Shown here in pieces: positions 47,691 to 60,443 of a stretch of DNA of 64,000 nucleotides (its first letter is position 1; every line of letters begins with the position of its first letter). Source of the DNA: Mytilus californianus (taxonomy: Eukaryota; Mollusca; Bivalvia; Mytilida; Mytilidae); contig NW_026262734.1 of assembly GCF_021869535.1 (NCBI RefSeq), positions 98,585,285 through 98,649,284 of the forward strand. Reading direction: 5' to 3'. Under the pieces are notes generated by a model. The model was not told the DNA's origin and made no database searches. It saw only the letters and a list, made by a program, of their open reading frames with translations. A program made the translations under genes and the position numbers.

Positions 47691-48194
47691 TTGTTGTTGT
47701 TGTTTTTTTTAGGGGTACATGTACATTGTCAAACAAACGGACATTGGAAAAAGCTCTTACACATTCTGCTTGTGAATAATTATCGCGTGCAATTCCTGAA
47801 ATTCAAAATGACGAAATATTAATAAGTTTCCTATTATATATAATAGCTACCAATTTATCAACTAACTTCTTGTTTTTCTGATTATTTTTTTTTAGTGGTT
47901 TTAAAGATTCGTGTGTTTTCAAGAAGACGGGGAAATAATTCGTTAATAATTGAACTGGCCTTGATCGGGTACGTTTTTTTTCGTATTGAAAATCATTTCT
48001 GAGGGTTTAATGGGCAGTTTTCGTTGGAGAGAGTGAAGTTTTGGAAGTTAATAGGTATATTCAAGTGATGTTTCTGCAGCCCAATGTCATATTTTCTGCA
48101 GACCTCTTGATGAAATTTTGGCGTTCGATTCACTAGTGCTAAAGGCGTGTCTGACAGACTTCGGTTCTAATCACTTTATCAATACATCTACCTA
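47691..48194. other. No feature supported
   Basis: T-rich tract near 47690-47712, otherwise no recognisable element or coding sequence. Confidence 0.45.
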
Positions 48195-48600
48195 TTCAGA
48201 GTCTGCAACTTGTAAAAGAAAGGCGCAAATATCAGAAGGACATTCAAACTCATAAGTCGAAAATAAACTGACAAAACCAAATAAAAGAACAACAGACAAA
48301 CAAAATAGTACACAAACAAAATAGTACACAAAACACGGCATAGAAAACTAAAGACTATTCAACACGAACCACACCAAAAACTGGGGATGATCCCAGGTGC
48401 TCCGGAAGGGTAAGCAGATCCTGCTTCATATGTGGCACCCGTCGTGTTGCTCATGTTAGTACAAACTCGGCAATAAGTCTAATTCGGTAGGTCACATTCG
48501 TGAAAAGGGGATGGGATTGTATTTACGACAGTAAGACCATATCCGCTATCAGTTGTGAAACGCATATTCCATAACGATAACTCATCTATGGCACACTTGA
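48195..48600 (-). repeat. Retroelement 3' tail, long copy
   Basis: Parallel to 1690-2040: 'acattcaaactcataagtcg', 'gatgatcccaggtgctcc', 'ggcacccgtcgtgttgctca' and 'ggtcacattcgtgaaaag'. No RT coding sequence is attached. Confidence 0.8.
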
Positions 48601-50486
48601 AACTTGCTTTAATATGTGTGGAAGTATTTCGTATGGCCGTTAAAGTTGGCTAAGAAACTAGGTTTGAATATCCTTGGGAAAAGTTGAGCTTAGGTGAAGG
48701 TAAATCTAGAAAAACGCGTCGGAAGAATGAACTTTATAAAGTGTTTTTATTATATACAGCACTAGGTCGATACCGCTGCTGGAGGAGATCAAAAGGGACA
48801 AAATATAATAGCCAAATCCATCTAAGGTCAAATTTGCTATGGGAGTTGAAACCTTATTTTCTTATAATTTCGGACAATTTTAGAAAGGTTCGACTTAAAT
48901 CATGTCAGTACCGAAGTACCGACTAGTGATCTGATGATACCCTCGAGAACTCATAGTCCTATAGCTCTTCAACTGTTTCGGTTCTTATATATCCTTATAC
49001 ATCCTTGTTTTTTCAAATATTAGGCGTGTTCTTATATTACTATGTGAGGATTTTGTTGTTGTGGATTTAGCTTGTATTACAGCGAGGTGATACTCGTTTA
49101 ATTTTTTCATGTCCAGGTTCGCTTTGGTAATACAAATAGTTGACAAGGAGCTTCATGTGTCAATGTCCCTACGACTGTCAAAAGTTCTGATCTCATCAGA
49201 AAGTTCAAATACTCATCGTTATGCCTGCAGGACTGAACAAATATTTCTTGTGCCGTAAGCAGTGTCAGGAGCTTGTTAAGAGACGTTGTTATTTCCAGTA
49301 ACTGGAATTCCCGCTCCAGAAAGAAGTTGTCCATTTCTCCGTGTAGGCTCCCTGACCTCTGTCCGAGAGTCCATGTATTCTCTTAGTCACATGATTTTTA
49401 ACTAAGTGTGTGATGTTCGATGTATTTTCGACTACTTCTTTTTCGACGTCTCCATGGTCTCCTTCTGAGTGCTGGACCTCGTAAAAAACTTTATTCTAAT
49501 ATAGTTTGAAAAGATTGCACATTTTTCTAGTTTTTCAATTTCAGAGTTCAAATGAAAGGTTGTTTTATACATCATACTTCAGTCTAAATGGTGACAGTTT
49601 CCCTGTAACAATAAACAATAGTATCTACACAAGAAAAAAGTATGTAGAGTTTATAAAATAAAACCACACAGAAAATGTGTCCCTCAATACTGACTGGGAA
49701 AGAGAGTGTTACGTGTATACTACTCCAACAAAGTTAAGCAACACAACTTCTGACTGAAAACAATAGTAAAACAGAATCTGGATTTATCTTTTAAGTTTGT
49801 GTTTTCTTAATCTTCAATTATTTGTGTATTCATAATTACTACAGTTATGTTGGTCGAACTCTGAGGGAAGTCAACATTGAAAGTCACAGCAAAACAATTT
49901 TTTGCACATGGTCTAGTTAAAATATGCATACAACGCACAAAATTGACAAAATAGTGAATCTGAGGGCATAATTACATATATAACATTTCCCTCGCACAAA
50001 AATGAAAATCAATTTGGATGGGCACATTTTCATCCCCCTTTTCCTCAACCCCCAAAACCCAACCCCCAACAAAATTTGTATCATATTATTATTTCTTCTT
50101 TGATCCATTTAACATCCTTTAAAACAGAAATGCTGTTTATTTTAGATCCTTTAAATTATTTTCTTCAAGAATATGAACCCTCAAAAATTGACCCCCATTA
50201 ATCTCAATGGAATTGCTGAAAAAACTTTCTTCGAGTAGTATATTTAATCGTGCGATATTTATTACAGCACATATCCAACATGAGTCGATAAATAACACTC
50301 TTGAACATAACACCTTTTTAGTAAAAGTTATAGTATATGATGGCCCCTCCCCTTGAACATCTTTACGATTTATAGTACAGTTATTTTCATAGGCAAACAT
50401 TATTTGAAACCATGACACAAATAAGTTTGTTTACATGCTAAACGGGAGATAACCGAAATGTGAAAAATTCCTATCTCCAATTTTAA
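48601..50486. other. No gene seen; possible repeat scraps
   Basis: 48890-48960 ('accgaagtaccgactagtg', 'tgataccctcgagaac') resembles a dispersed mussel repeat. The open frames at 48684-48926, 49334-49107 and 50418-50137 have no recognisable domains. Confidence 0.45.
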
Positions 50487-50495
50487 ACAGGATAG
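50487..50495. repeat. 9-bp target-site duplication, left copy
   Basis: ACAGGATAG, identical to 60435-60443, directly abutting the inverted termini of the element. Confidence 0.9.
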
Positions 50496-50716
50496 ACTAG
50501 TGTCAAGCTATCCAGCAGTTCTCATCCTGCAATTCTCTTTATAAAAATTATCCTGCAATTCGTCATCCTGCAATTGCGTTTGGAAACTACTTGAGCGACA
50601 ATTTTACTTTTCTTTAAAATCATAGTTTTTGACTTTTTTGTTCGAAAACAAGATTTATATAGAACATCAAAGATTTTTATATCCCGTTAACAAAATTCTA
50701 AATTTAGTTTGCAAAT
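50496..50716. repeat. Left terminal inverted repeat (~210 bp)
   Basis: Contains three short direct sub-repeats (CATCCTGCAATTCTC, TATCCTGCAATTCG, CATCCTGCAATTGCG) within the first 80 bases and pairs with 60226-60434. Relative to the right copy it carries a ~20-bp insertion near 50660. Confidence 0.9.
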
Positions 50717-50935
50717 TTTTAACTCATATTTACGGTTTTGTAATTAGCATTTACAATAATATCATGATGACGATTAAAACATTCTTATCTGTTAATAAGT
50801 CCAGAATGTGATTCATATAAACCCATGTTTAACCCACATTTGCGATTTTCGAAACTCATATTAACGACTAAAAATATAGAATTTTTATATAAAATAAATT
50901 TTTTCATGGTATACCTACAACACAACTTCTGTTTG
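50717..50935. other. Unique spacer between left TIR and array
   Basis: AT-rich; not represented on the right side, where the array runs directly into the TIR. Confidence 0.6.
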
Positions 50936-52694
50936 AAACTGGTTCACCCACTTGTTCAAACCCATTGCCCCGGCAGTTCTGTATGGCTAAGGCTTATAGA
51001 CTCTGCTCTAATAAATAGCTATTGGGTAGTACTACAACGAGGGGGCAAAGAATTGTTGGGGTAAGCATTACTAGAGGACGAAAATTGCGTCAAAAACATG
51101 GAAATAAAGCCAAATTCGATAAAATACGCATTTGGGGCACCCACTTTCTGACCCACTGTGTCGGTAGTTCTTTATGGCTTGGCATTATAGACGCTGCCCT
51201 ACGGAATAACTATTGGACAGTACTACAACCTGAGGGTAAAACATTTCTGGGGTAAGCATTCTTAAAGGCCGAAAATTTCGTCCGTAACACGGAAAAAAAG
51301 TCATATTTGATAAAATATACACTGGGGTCACCCACTTGTTCAAACCCATTGCCCCGGCAGTTCTGTATGGCTAGGGATTATAGACTCTGCTCTACCAAAT
51401 AGCTATTAGATAGTACTACAACGTGAGGATAAAGAATTTCTGGGGTAAGCATTCTGAAAGGCCGAAAAATTCGTCCGTAACTCGGAAAAAAGTCAAATTT
51501 GATAAAATAACCATTGGGCACTTTCCAACCTATTGCATCGGCAGTTCTGTATAGCTGGGGATTATAGACTCTGCTCTAATGAATAGATATTGGATAGAAC
51601 TACAGCGGGAGGGAAAAGAATTTCTGAGGTAAGCATCCTTTAAGGCCGAAAATTTCGCCCGAAACATAGAAATAAAGCCAAATTCGATAAAATACGAGTT
51701 GGGGATACCCACTTTCCGACCCATTGTCTCGGTTGTTCTTTATAGCAAGAAATTATAGACGCTGCCCTAACGAATAGCTATTAGATAGTACTACAACGTA
51801 AGGATAAAGAATTTCTGAGATAAGCATTCTGAAAGGTCGAAAATTTCGTCCGTAACACGAAAAAAAGTCAAATTTGATAAAATACGCATTAGGCACTTTC
51901 CAACCTATTGCCTCGGCAGTTCTGTATGGATAGGGATTATAGACTCTGCTCCAATAAATAGCTATTGGATAGTACTTTAGCGGGAGGGAAAAGAATTTCT
52001 GGGGTAAGCATTCTTAAAGCCGAAAATTTCGCTCGAAACATAGAAATAAAGCCAATTTGATAAAATACGAGTTGGGGATACCCACTTTCCGACCCATTGT
52101 CTCGGTTGTTCTTTATGGCTAGGAATTATAGACGCTGCCCTAATGAATAGCTATTGGATAGTACTACAACGTGAGGATAAAGAATTCGTGGGGTAAGGAT
52201 TCTGACAGACCGAAAATTTCGTCCGTAACACGGAAAAAGTCGAATTTGATAAAATACGCATTAGGCACTTTCCAACCTATTGCCTCGGCAGTTCTGTATG
52301 GCTAGGGATTATAGACGCTGCTCTAATAAATAGCTATTGGATGGTACTACAGCGGAAGGGAAAAGAATTTCTGGGGTAAGCATTCTTAAAGGCCGAAAAT
52401 TTCGCTCGAAACATAGAAATAAAGCCAAATTCGAAAAAAATACGAGTTGGGGATACACACTTTCCGACCCATTGTCTCGGTTGTTCTTTATGGCTAGGGA
52501 TTATAGACGCTGCCCTAATGAATAGCTATTGGATAGTACTACAACGTGAGGATAAAGAATTTCTGGGGTAAGCATTCTGAAAGGCCAAAACATTTCGTCC
52601 GTAATACGGAAAAAAGTCAAATTTGATAAAATACGCATTGGGCACTTTCCAACCTATTGCATCGGCAGTTCTGTATAGCTGGGGATTATAGACT
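50936..52694 (+). repeat. Tandem array block A (~9 units, 184-193 bp)
   Basis: The landmark 'ggggtaagcattct' recurs at 51061, 51252, 51445, 51629 and ~51820, giving spacings of 184-193 bp. Each unit also has 'ggccgaaaatttcg', 'gataaaatacg', 'ggattatagac' and 'agctattggatagtacta'. Confidence 0.9.
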
Positions 52695-54133
52695 CCATAG
52701 TAGGGTGTCCCAAATGCGTATTTTATCGAATTTTGCCTTATTTCCATGTTTCGGACGAAATTTTCGACCTTTCAGGATGCTTACCCCAGAAATTCTTTAC
52801 CCCCCCCCCCTCCCTGCTGTAGTACTATGCAATAGCTATTTATTATATCAGAGTCTGTAATCGCTACCCATACAGAACTGTCGAGGCAATGGGTTGGAAG
52901 GTGGGTACCCCATGCGTATTTTATCGAATTTGGCTTTATTTCTAGGTTTCGGACGCAATTTTCGGCCTCTAGGAATGCTTACCCTAGATTTTCTTTGTGC
53001 TATCATTGTAGTACTATCCAATAGCTATGTATTAGAGCAGAGCCTATAATCCCTAGCCATACAGAATTGCCGAGGCAATGGACGGGAAAGTGGGTAACCA
53101 GAATGTGTATTTTATCAAATTTGACTTTTTTTCCCCGTGTTACGGATGAAGTTTTCGGCCTTTAAAAATGCTTACCCCAGAAATTCTTTACCCTCACGTT
53201 TTAGTACTATCCAATAGCTATTTATTAGGGCAGCGTCTATAATCCCTAGCCATAAAGAACAACCGAGACAATTGGTCGGAAAGAGGGTACCCCAATTCGT
53301 ATTTTATCGAATTTGGCTTTATTTCCATGTTTCGGACGCAATTTTCGGCCTCTAGGAATGCTTACCCTAGAAATGCTTTGCCCTCTCGTTGTAGTACTAT
53401 CCAATAGCTATTTATTAGAGCAGAGTCTATAATCCATAGCCATACAGAATTGCCGAGGCAATGGGCGGGAAAGTGGGTGACCCGAATGTGTATCTTATCC
53501 GATACCTATTTATTAGAGCAGAGTTCATAATCCCTAGCCATACAGAACTGCCGAGGCAATGGGTGGGAAAGTGGGTGACCCCAATGCGTATTTTATCAAA
53601 ATTGAATTTTTTCCCAGTGTGACGGACGAAGTTATCGGCCTTTTAGAATGCTTACCCCAGAAATTCTTTACCCTCCCGTTTTTGTACTATCCAATAGCTA
53701 TTCATAAGGGCAGCGTCTATAATTCCTACCCATAAAGAACTTCCGAGACAATGGGTCGGAAAGTGGGTACCACAATGCGTATTTTATCGAATTTGGCTTT
53801 ATTTCCATGTTTCGGACGCAATTTTCGGCCTCTAGGAATGCTTACCTAAGAAATGTTTACCCTCCCGTTTTAGTACTATCCAATAGCTGTTCATTAGGGC
53901 AGCGTCTATAATCCCTAGCCATAAGAAAATACCGAGACAATTGGTTGGGAAGGGGTGACCCCAGTACAAATGTGATGCAATTTGGCTTTTTTCCATGTTT
54001 CGAACGAAATTTTCGGCCTTTAAAAAGGCTTACCCCAGAAATTCTTTTCCCTCCCGCTGTAGTTCTATCCAATATCTATTCATTAGAGCAGAGTCTATAA
54101 TCCCCAGCTATACAGAACTGCCGATGCAATAGG
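52695..54133 (-). repeat. Tandem array block B (inverted, ~7.5 units)
   Basis: At 52695 the array flips: the text changes from 'gggattatagactc' to 'gggtgtcccaaatgcgta'. Units are now the reverse complement of block A ('tagtactatccaatagct', 'gcttaccccagaaattct'). One unit is truncated at ~53495-53510. Confidence 0.9.
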
Positions 54134-55574
54134 TTCTACTAAATAGCTATTAGATAGTACTACAACGTGAGGATAAAGAATTTCTGGGGTAAGCATTCTG
54201 AAAGGCCGAAAAATTCGTCCGTAACTCGGAAAAAAGTCAAATTTGATAAAATACGCATTGGGCACTTTCCAACCTATTGCATCGGCAGTTCTGTATAGCT
54301 GGGGATTATAGACTCTGCTCTAATGAATAGATATTGGATAGAACTACAGCGGGAGGGAAAAGAATTTCTGAGGTAAGCATTCTTTAAGGCCGAAAATTTC
54401 GCTCGAAACATAGAAATAAAGCCAAATTCGATAAAATACGAGTTGGGGATACCCACTTTCCGACCCATTGTCTCGGTTGTTCTTTATAGCAAGAAATTAT
54501 AGACGCTGCCCTAACGAATAGCTATTAGATAGTACTACAACGTAAGGATAAAGAATTTCTGAGATAAGCATTCTGAAAGGTCGAAAATTTCGTCCGTAAC
54601 ACGAAAAAAAGTCAAATTTGATAAAATACGCATTAGGCACTTTCCAACCTATTGCCTCGGCAGTTCTGTATGGATAGGGATTATAGACTCTGCTCCAATA
54701 AATAGCTATTGGATAGTACTTTAGCGGGAGGGAAAAGAATTTCTGGGGTAAGCATTCTTAAAGCCGAAAATTTCGCTCGAAACATAGAAATAAAGCCAAT
54801 TTGATAAAATACGAGTTGGGGATACCCACTTTCCGACCCATTGTCTCGGTTGTTCTTTATGGCTAGGAATTATAGACGCTGCCCTAATGAATAGCTATTG
54901 GATAGTACTACAACGTGAGGATAAAGAATTCGTGGGGTAAGCATTCTGACAGACCGAAAATTTCGTCCGTAACACGGAAAAAAGTCGAATTTGATAAAAT
55001 ACGCATTAGGCACTTTCCAACCTATTGCCTCGGCAGTTCTGTATGGCTAGGGATTATAGACGCTGCTCTAATAAATAGCTATTGGATAGTACTACAGCGG
55101 AAGGGAAAAGAATTTCTGGGGTAAGCATTCTTAAAGGCCGAAAATTTCGCTCGAAACATAGAAATAAAGCCAAATTCGAAAAAAATACGAGTTGGGGATA
55201 CACACTTTCCGACCCATTGTCTCGGTTGTTCTTTATGGCTAGGGATTATAGACGCTGCCCTAATGAATAGCTATTGGATAGTACTACAACGTGAGGATAA
55301 AGAATTTCTGGGGTAAGCATTCTGAAAGGCCAAAAAATTTCGTCCGTAATACGGAAAAAAGTCAAATTTGATAAAATACTCATTGGGCACTTTCCAACTT
55401 ATTGCCTCGGCAGTTCTTTATGGCTAGGGATTATAGACTCTGCTCTAATAAATAGCTATTGGATAGTACTACAGCGGGAGGGAAAAGAATTTCTGGGGTA
55501 AGCATTCTTAAAGGCCGAAAATTTCGCTAGAAACATAGAAATAAAGCCAAATTCGATAAAATACGCATTGGGGT
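54134..55574 (+). repeat. Tandem array block C (~7.5 units), near-copy of block A
   Basis: The array flips back at ~54133. 54137-55390 is almost identical to 51395-52650 (offset ~2.74 kb); in a 110-bp sample only two bases differ. Confidence 0.9.
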
Positions 55575-56226
55575 CAACTGAACGGAAGTAAAATTAATTT
55601 ATGATTTCTTTGTTTGCCATACATTGATTACAGAAAAAAAACCTACAATCTAATTTTGATCAAGCGCAAGCCACTTACACAAAACATGCGTAATACACTC
55701 TTGCAGTTTTGTTTTACGAGACATTTGCTATAATACAGATAATATCAGTTTCTCATTTAACTTAGACATATTTCTATTTTTTAGGAACTACTTTACAGGA
55801 TGTCGAGAGAATGGAAGGCCATTTCACAGTATGACTGCCAAAAGAATTATCACTAAAAAGTAATTAGATAATACTACATTCAGATATTAGAGATTTTTTG
55901 GCGTAAACATTCCTAAGATGCGAACATTCGAATCTTTGAAATATAGTATGTGCTTGATGAAGATCTACCACACAAAATCATTAAAGTACAGATGTGGGAT
56001 GTACGATCGGTCTTGTAAAGTAGTTCCTAAAAATTTGTCAAGGTAAATGAGCAACTGATATTATCTGTATTATAACAAATGTCTCGTAAAACAAATTTGA
56101 ACGAGTGTATGACGCATGTTTTGTTTAAGTGGCTTGTGCTTGAATTTAATAAGATAATTGGTTTTTTTTTCTAATCAATGTATGGCAAGCAAAGAAATCA
56201 TAGATTAATCTTATTTCCGTTGCAAT
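55575..56226. repeat. Central palindromic spacer (~210-bp arms)
   Basis: 55578-55805 pairs with 56010-56225 ('tcgtaaaacaaa' against 'ttgttttacgag', and 'aggaactactttaca' against 'tgtaaagtagttcct'). The ~200-bp loop holds a highly diverged array unit ('aattagataatactaca', 'ggcgtaaacattcctaag'). Confidence 0.85.
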
Positions 56227-59200
56227 TGACAACCCTTATGTTTATTTTATCGAATTTGGCTTTATTCCTATGTTTCGGACGAAATTTTTGGCCTTTCAGG
56301 ATGCTTACCCCAGAAATTCTTTACCCCCACGCTGTAGTACTATCCAATAGCTATTTATTAGAGCAGAGTCTATAATCCCTAGCCATACAGAACTGTCGAG
56401 GCAATGGGTCGAAAAGTGGGTGTCCCGAACGCGTATTTTATCGAATTTGGAATATTTTCCATGTTTCGGACGAAATTTTCGACCTTTCAGGATGCTTACC
56501 CCAGAAATTCTTTACCCCCACGCTGTAGTACTATCCAATAGCTATTTATTAGATCAGAGTCTATAATCCCTAGCCATACAGAACTGTCGAGTCAGTGGGT
56601 TGGAAGGTGGATGACCCCACTGCGTATTTTATCAAATTTGACTTTTTTTCTCCGTGTTACGAACGAAGTTTTCGGCCTTTTAAAATGCTTTACCCCAGAC
56701 ATTCTTTACCCTCATGGTGTAGTACTATCCAATAGCTATTCCTTAAGACAGCGTCTATAATCCCTAGCCATGAAGAACTCCAGCGACATTGGGTCGGAAA
56801 ATTGGTGTCTCAAATACGTATTTTATCGAATTTTGCTTTATTTCCATGTTTGGGACGAAATTTTCGACCTTTCAGGATGCTTACCCCAGAAATTCTTTAC
56901 CCCCCCCCCCTCCCCGCTGTAGTACTATGCAATAGCTATTTATTATATCAGAGTCTGTAATCGCTACCCATACAGAACTGTCGAGGCAATGGGTTGGAAG
57001 GTGGGTACCCCATGCGTATTTTATCGAATTTGGCTTTATTTCTAGGTTTCGGACGCAATTTTCGGCCTCTAGGAATGCTTACCCTAGATTTTCTTTGTGC
57101 TATCATTGTAGTACTATCCAATAGCTATGTATTAGAGCAGAGCCTATAATCCCTAGCCATACAGAATTGCCGAGGCAATGGACGGGAAAGTGGGTAACCA
57201 GAATGTGTATTTTATCAAATTTGACTTTTTTTCCCCGTGTTACGGATGAAGTTTTCGGCCTTTAAAAATGCTTACCCCAGAAATTCTTTACCCTCACGTT
57301 TTAGTACTATCCAATAGCTATTCATTAGGGCAGCGTCTATAATCCCTAGCCATAAAGAACAACCGAGACAATTGGTCGGAAAGAGGGTACCCCAATTCGT
57401 ATTTTATCGAATTTGGCTTTATTTCCATGTTTCGGACGCAATTTTCGGCCTCTAGGAATGCTTACCCTAGAAATTCTTTACCCCCACGTTGTAGTACTAT
57501 CCAATAGCTATTTATTAGATCAGAGTCTATAATCCCTAGCCATACAGAACTGTCGAGTCAGTGGGTTGGAAGGTGGATGACCCCACTGCGTATTTTATCA
57601 AATTTGACTTTTTTTCTCCGTGTTACGAACGAAGTTTTCGGCCTTTTAAAATGCTTTACCCCAGACATTCTTTACCCTCATGGTGTAGTACTATCCAATA
57701 GCTATTCCTTAAGACAGCGTCTATAATCCCTAGCCATGAAGAACTCCAGCGACATTGGGTCGGAAAATGGGTGTCCCAAATGCGTATTATATCGAATTTT
57801 GCCTTATTTCCATGTTTCGGACGAAATTTTCGACCTTTCAGGATGCTTACCCCAGAAATTCTTTACCCCCCCCTCCCCGCTGTAGTACTATGCAATAGCT
57901 ATTTATTATATCAGAGTCTGTAATCGCTACCCATACAGAACTGTCGAGGCAATGGGTTGGAAGGTGGGTACCCCATGCGTATTTTATCGAATTTGGCTTT
58001 ATTTCTAGGTTTCGGACGCAATTTTCGGCCTCTAGGAATGCTTACCCTAGATTTTCTTTGTGCTATCATTGTAGTACTATCCAATAGCTATGTATTAGAG
58101 CAGAGCCTATAATCCCTAGCCATACAGAATTGCCGAGGCAATGGACGGGAAAGTGGGTAACCAGAATGTGTATTTTATCAAATTTGACTTTTTTTCCCCG
58201 TGTTACGGATGAAGTTTTCGGCCTTTAAAAATGCTTACCCCAGAAATTCTTTACCCTCACGTTTTAGTACTATCCAATAGCTATTCATTAGGGCAGCGTC
58301 TATAATCCCTAGCCATAAAGAACAACCGAGACAATTGGTCGGAAAGAGGGTACCCCAATTCGTATTTTATCGAATTTGGCTTTATTTCCATGTTTCGGAC
58401 GCAATTTACGGCCTCTAGGAATGCTTACCCTAGAAATGCTTTGCCCTCTCGTTGTAGTACTATCCAATAGCTATTTATTAGAGCAGAGTCTATAATCCAT
58501 AGCCATACAGAATTGCCGAGGCAATGGGCGGGAAAGTGGGTGACCCGAATGTGTATCTTATCCGATACCTATTTATTAGAGCAGAGTTCATAAGCCCTAG
58601 CCATACAGAACTGCCGAGGCAATGGGTGGGAAAGTGGGTGACCCCAATGCGTATTTTATCAAAATTGAATTTTTTCCCAGTGTGACGGACGAAGTTATCG
58701 GCCTTTTAGAATGCTTACCCCAGAAATTCTTTACCCTCCCGTTTTTGTACTATCCAATAGCTATTCATAAGGGCAGCGTCTATAATTCCTACCCATAAAG
58801 AACTTCCGAGACAATGGGTCGGAAAGTGGGTACCACAATGCGTATTTTATCGAATTTGGCTTTATTTCCATGTTTCGGACGCAATTTTCGGCCTCTAGGA
58901 ATGCTTACCTAAGAAATGTTTACCCTCCCGTTTTAGTACTATCCAATAGCTGTTCATTAGGGCAGCGTCTATAATCCCTAGCCATAAGAAAATACCGAGA
59001 CAATTGGTTGGGAAGGGGTGACCCCAGTACAAATGTGATGCAATTTGGCTTTTTTCCATGTTTCGAACGAAATTTTCGGCCTTTAAAAAGGCTTACCCCA
59101 GAAATTCTTTACTATTCTGCTGAAGGATTATCTAAGAGCTATTCTAAGAGCTATTCTTTGAATCAGAGTCTCTAATCCCTAGCCATAAAAAACTACCGAG

Positions 59201-60228
59201 GCAATAAGTTGGGAAATGGTGACCCCAGTACAAATTTGATACAATTTGGCTTTTTTTCCGTTTCGAACGAAAATTTCAGCCTTTAAGAAGGCTTACCCCA
59301 GAAATCCTTTAATATCCCACTGAAGAACTATCTAAGAAATATTCTTTGAAGCAGAGTCTCTAATCCCTAGCCATAAAAAACTTCCGAGACAATTGGTTGA
59401 GAAGTGGTGACCCCAGTACAAATTTGATACAATTTGGCTTTTTTCCATGTATCGAACGAAATTTTCGGCCTTTAAGAAGACTTACCCAAGAAATTCTTTA
59501 CTATCCTGATGGAGTACTATCTAATAGCTATTCATTGAATCAGAGTCTCTAATCCCTTGCCATAAAGAACTACCGAAACAATTGGTTGGGAAGTGGTGAC
59601 CCCAGTACGAATTTTATACAATTTGGCATTTCTCCATGTTTCGAACGAAATTGTCGGCCTTTAAGAATGCTTACTCAAGAAATTCTTTACCATCCCGATG
59701 TAGTACTATCTAATAGCTATTCTTTGAAGCAGAATCTCTAATCCCTAGCCATTAAGAACTACCGAGACAATTGGTTGGGAAGTGGTGACTCCAGTGCGTA
59801 TTTTATTCAATTTGGCTTTTTTTCCATGTTTCGAACAAAATTTTCGGCCTTTAAGAATGCTTACCCCTGAAATTATTTACCCTCACGTTGTATTACTATC
59901 CAATAGCTATTCATTAGGGCAGCGTCTATAATCCCTTATTATAAAGAACAACCGAGACAATGGGTTGGAAAGTGGGTGTCGCCAATGCGTATTTTATCGA
60001 ATTAGGCTTTATTTCCATGTTTCGGACGAAATTTTCGGCCTTTAAGAATGCTTACCCCAGAAATTCTTTACCCTCCCGCTGTAGTACTATCCAATAGCTA
60101 TTCATTAGGGCAGAGTCTATAACCCCTAGCCATACAGAACTGCCGAGGCAATGGGTTGGAAATTGCCCAATGGCTATTTTATCAAATTTGACTTTTTTTC
60201 CGTGTTACGGACGAAATTTTCGGCCTTT
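56227..60228 (-). repeat. Tandem array block D (~21 units)
   Basis: Longest block, inverted relative to A and C. It contains higher-order duplications: 56816-57480 recurs at 57774-58440, and 52700-54110 of block B recurs at ~57770-59110. Units from 59100 to 59880 are a more diverged subgroup with 'gtggtgaccccagtac' and 'gaagcagagtctctaat'. Confidence 0.9.
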
Positions 60229-60434
60229 AAGAAATCTGCAAACTAAAGTTAGAATTTTGTTAATGGGATATAAAAATCTTGTTTTCGAACAAAAAAGTCA
60301 AAAAACTATGATTTTAAAGAAAAATGAAATTGCTCAAATAGTTTTCCAAACGCAATTGCAGGATGACGAATTGCAGGATAGCTTTTTATAAAGAGAATTG
60401 CAGGATGAGAATTGCTGGATAGCTTGACACTAGT
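60226..60434. repeat. Right terminal inverted repeat (~210 bp)
   Basis: Inverse of the left TIR; the array unit 'ttcggcctttaagaa' runs directly into it. Confidence 0.9.
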
Positions 60435-60443
60435 ACAGGATAG
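60435..60443. repeat. 9-bp target-site duplication, right copy
   Basis: ACAGGATAG, identical to 50487-50495. Confidence 0.9.

Larger units (their letters stand above)
50496..60434. mobile_element. 9.9-kb foldback-type transposable element packed with ~190-bp tandem units
   Basis: The termini are ACTAGTGTCAAGCTATCC at 50496 and its exact inverse GGATAGCTTGACACTAGT ending at 60434, flanked by identical 9-bp ACAGGATAG. Inverted similarity continues ~210 bp inward on both sides (TIR). The interior consists of ~190-bp tandem units in blocks A (+, 50936-52694), B (-, 52695-54133), C (+, 54134-55574), a palindromic spacer (55575-56226) and D (-, 56227-60228). No ORF longer than ~90 codons, and none resembling a transposase, so it is non-autonomous. 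Long TIRs, tandem-unit interior and a 9-bp duplication are the hallmarks of Foldback elements and are also compatible with Mutator-like elements; superfamily assignment is inference. The many short open frames with related peptides are unit shadows, not genes. Confidence 0.9.

Noticed and set aside
48684..49334. Short ORFs on both strands
   Set aside because: No recognisable motifs; adjoining sequence is interspersed repeat.
50825..60391. Many short open frames with related peptides across the tandem arrays
   Set aside because: They recur only because the 190-bp unit recurs, occur on both strands, lack any family signature and are broken from unit to unit.
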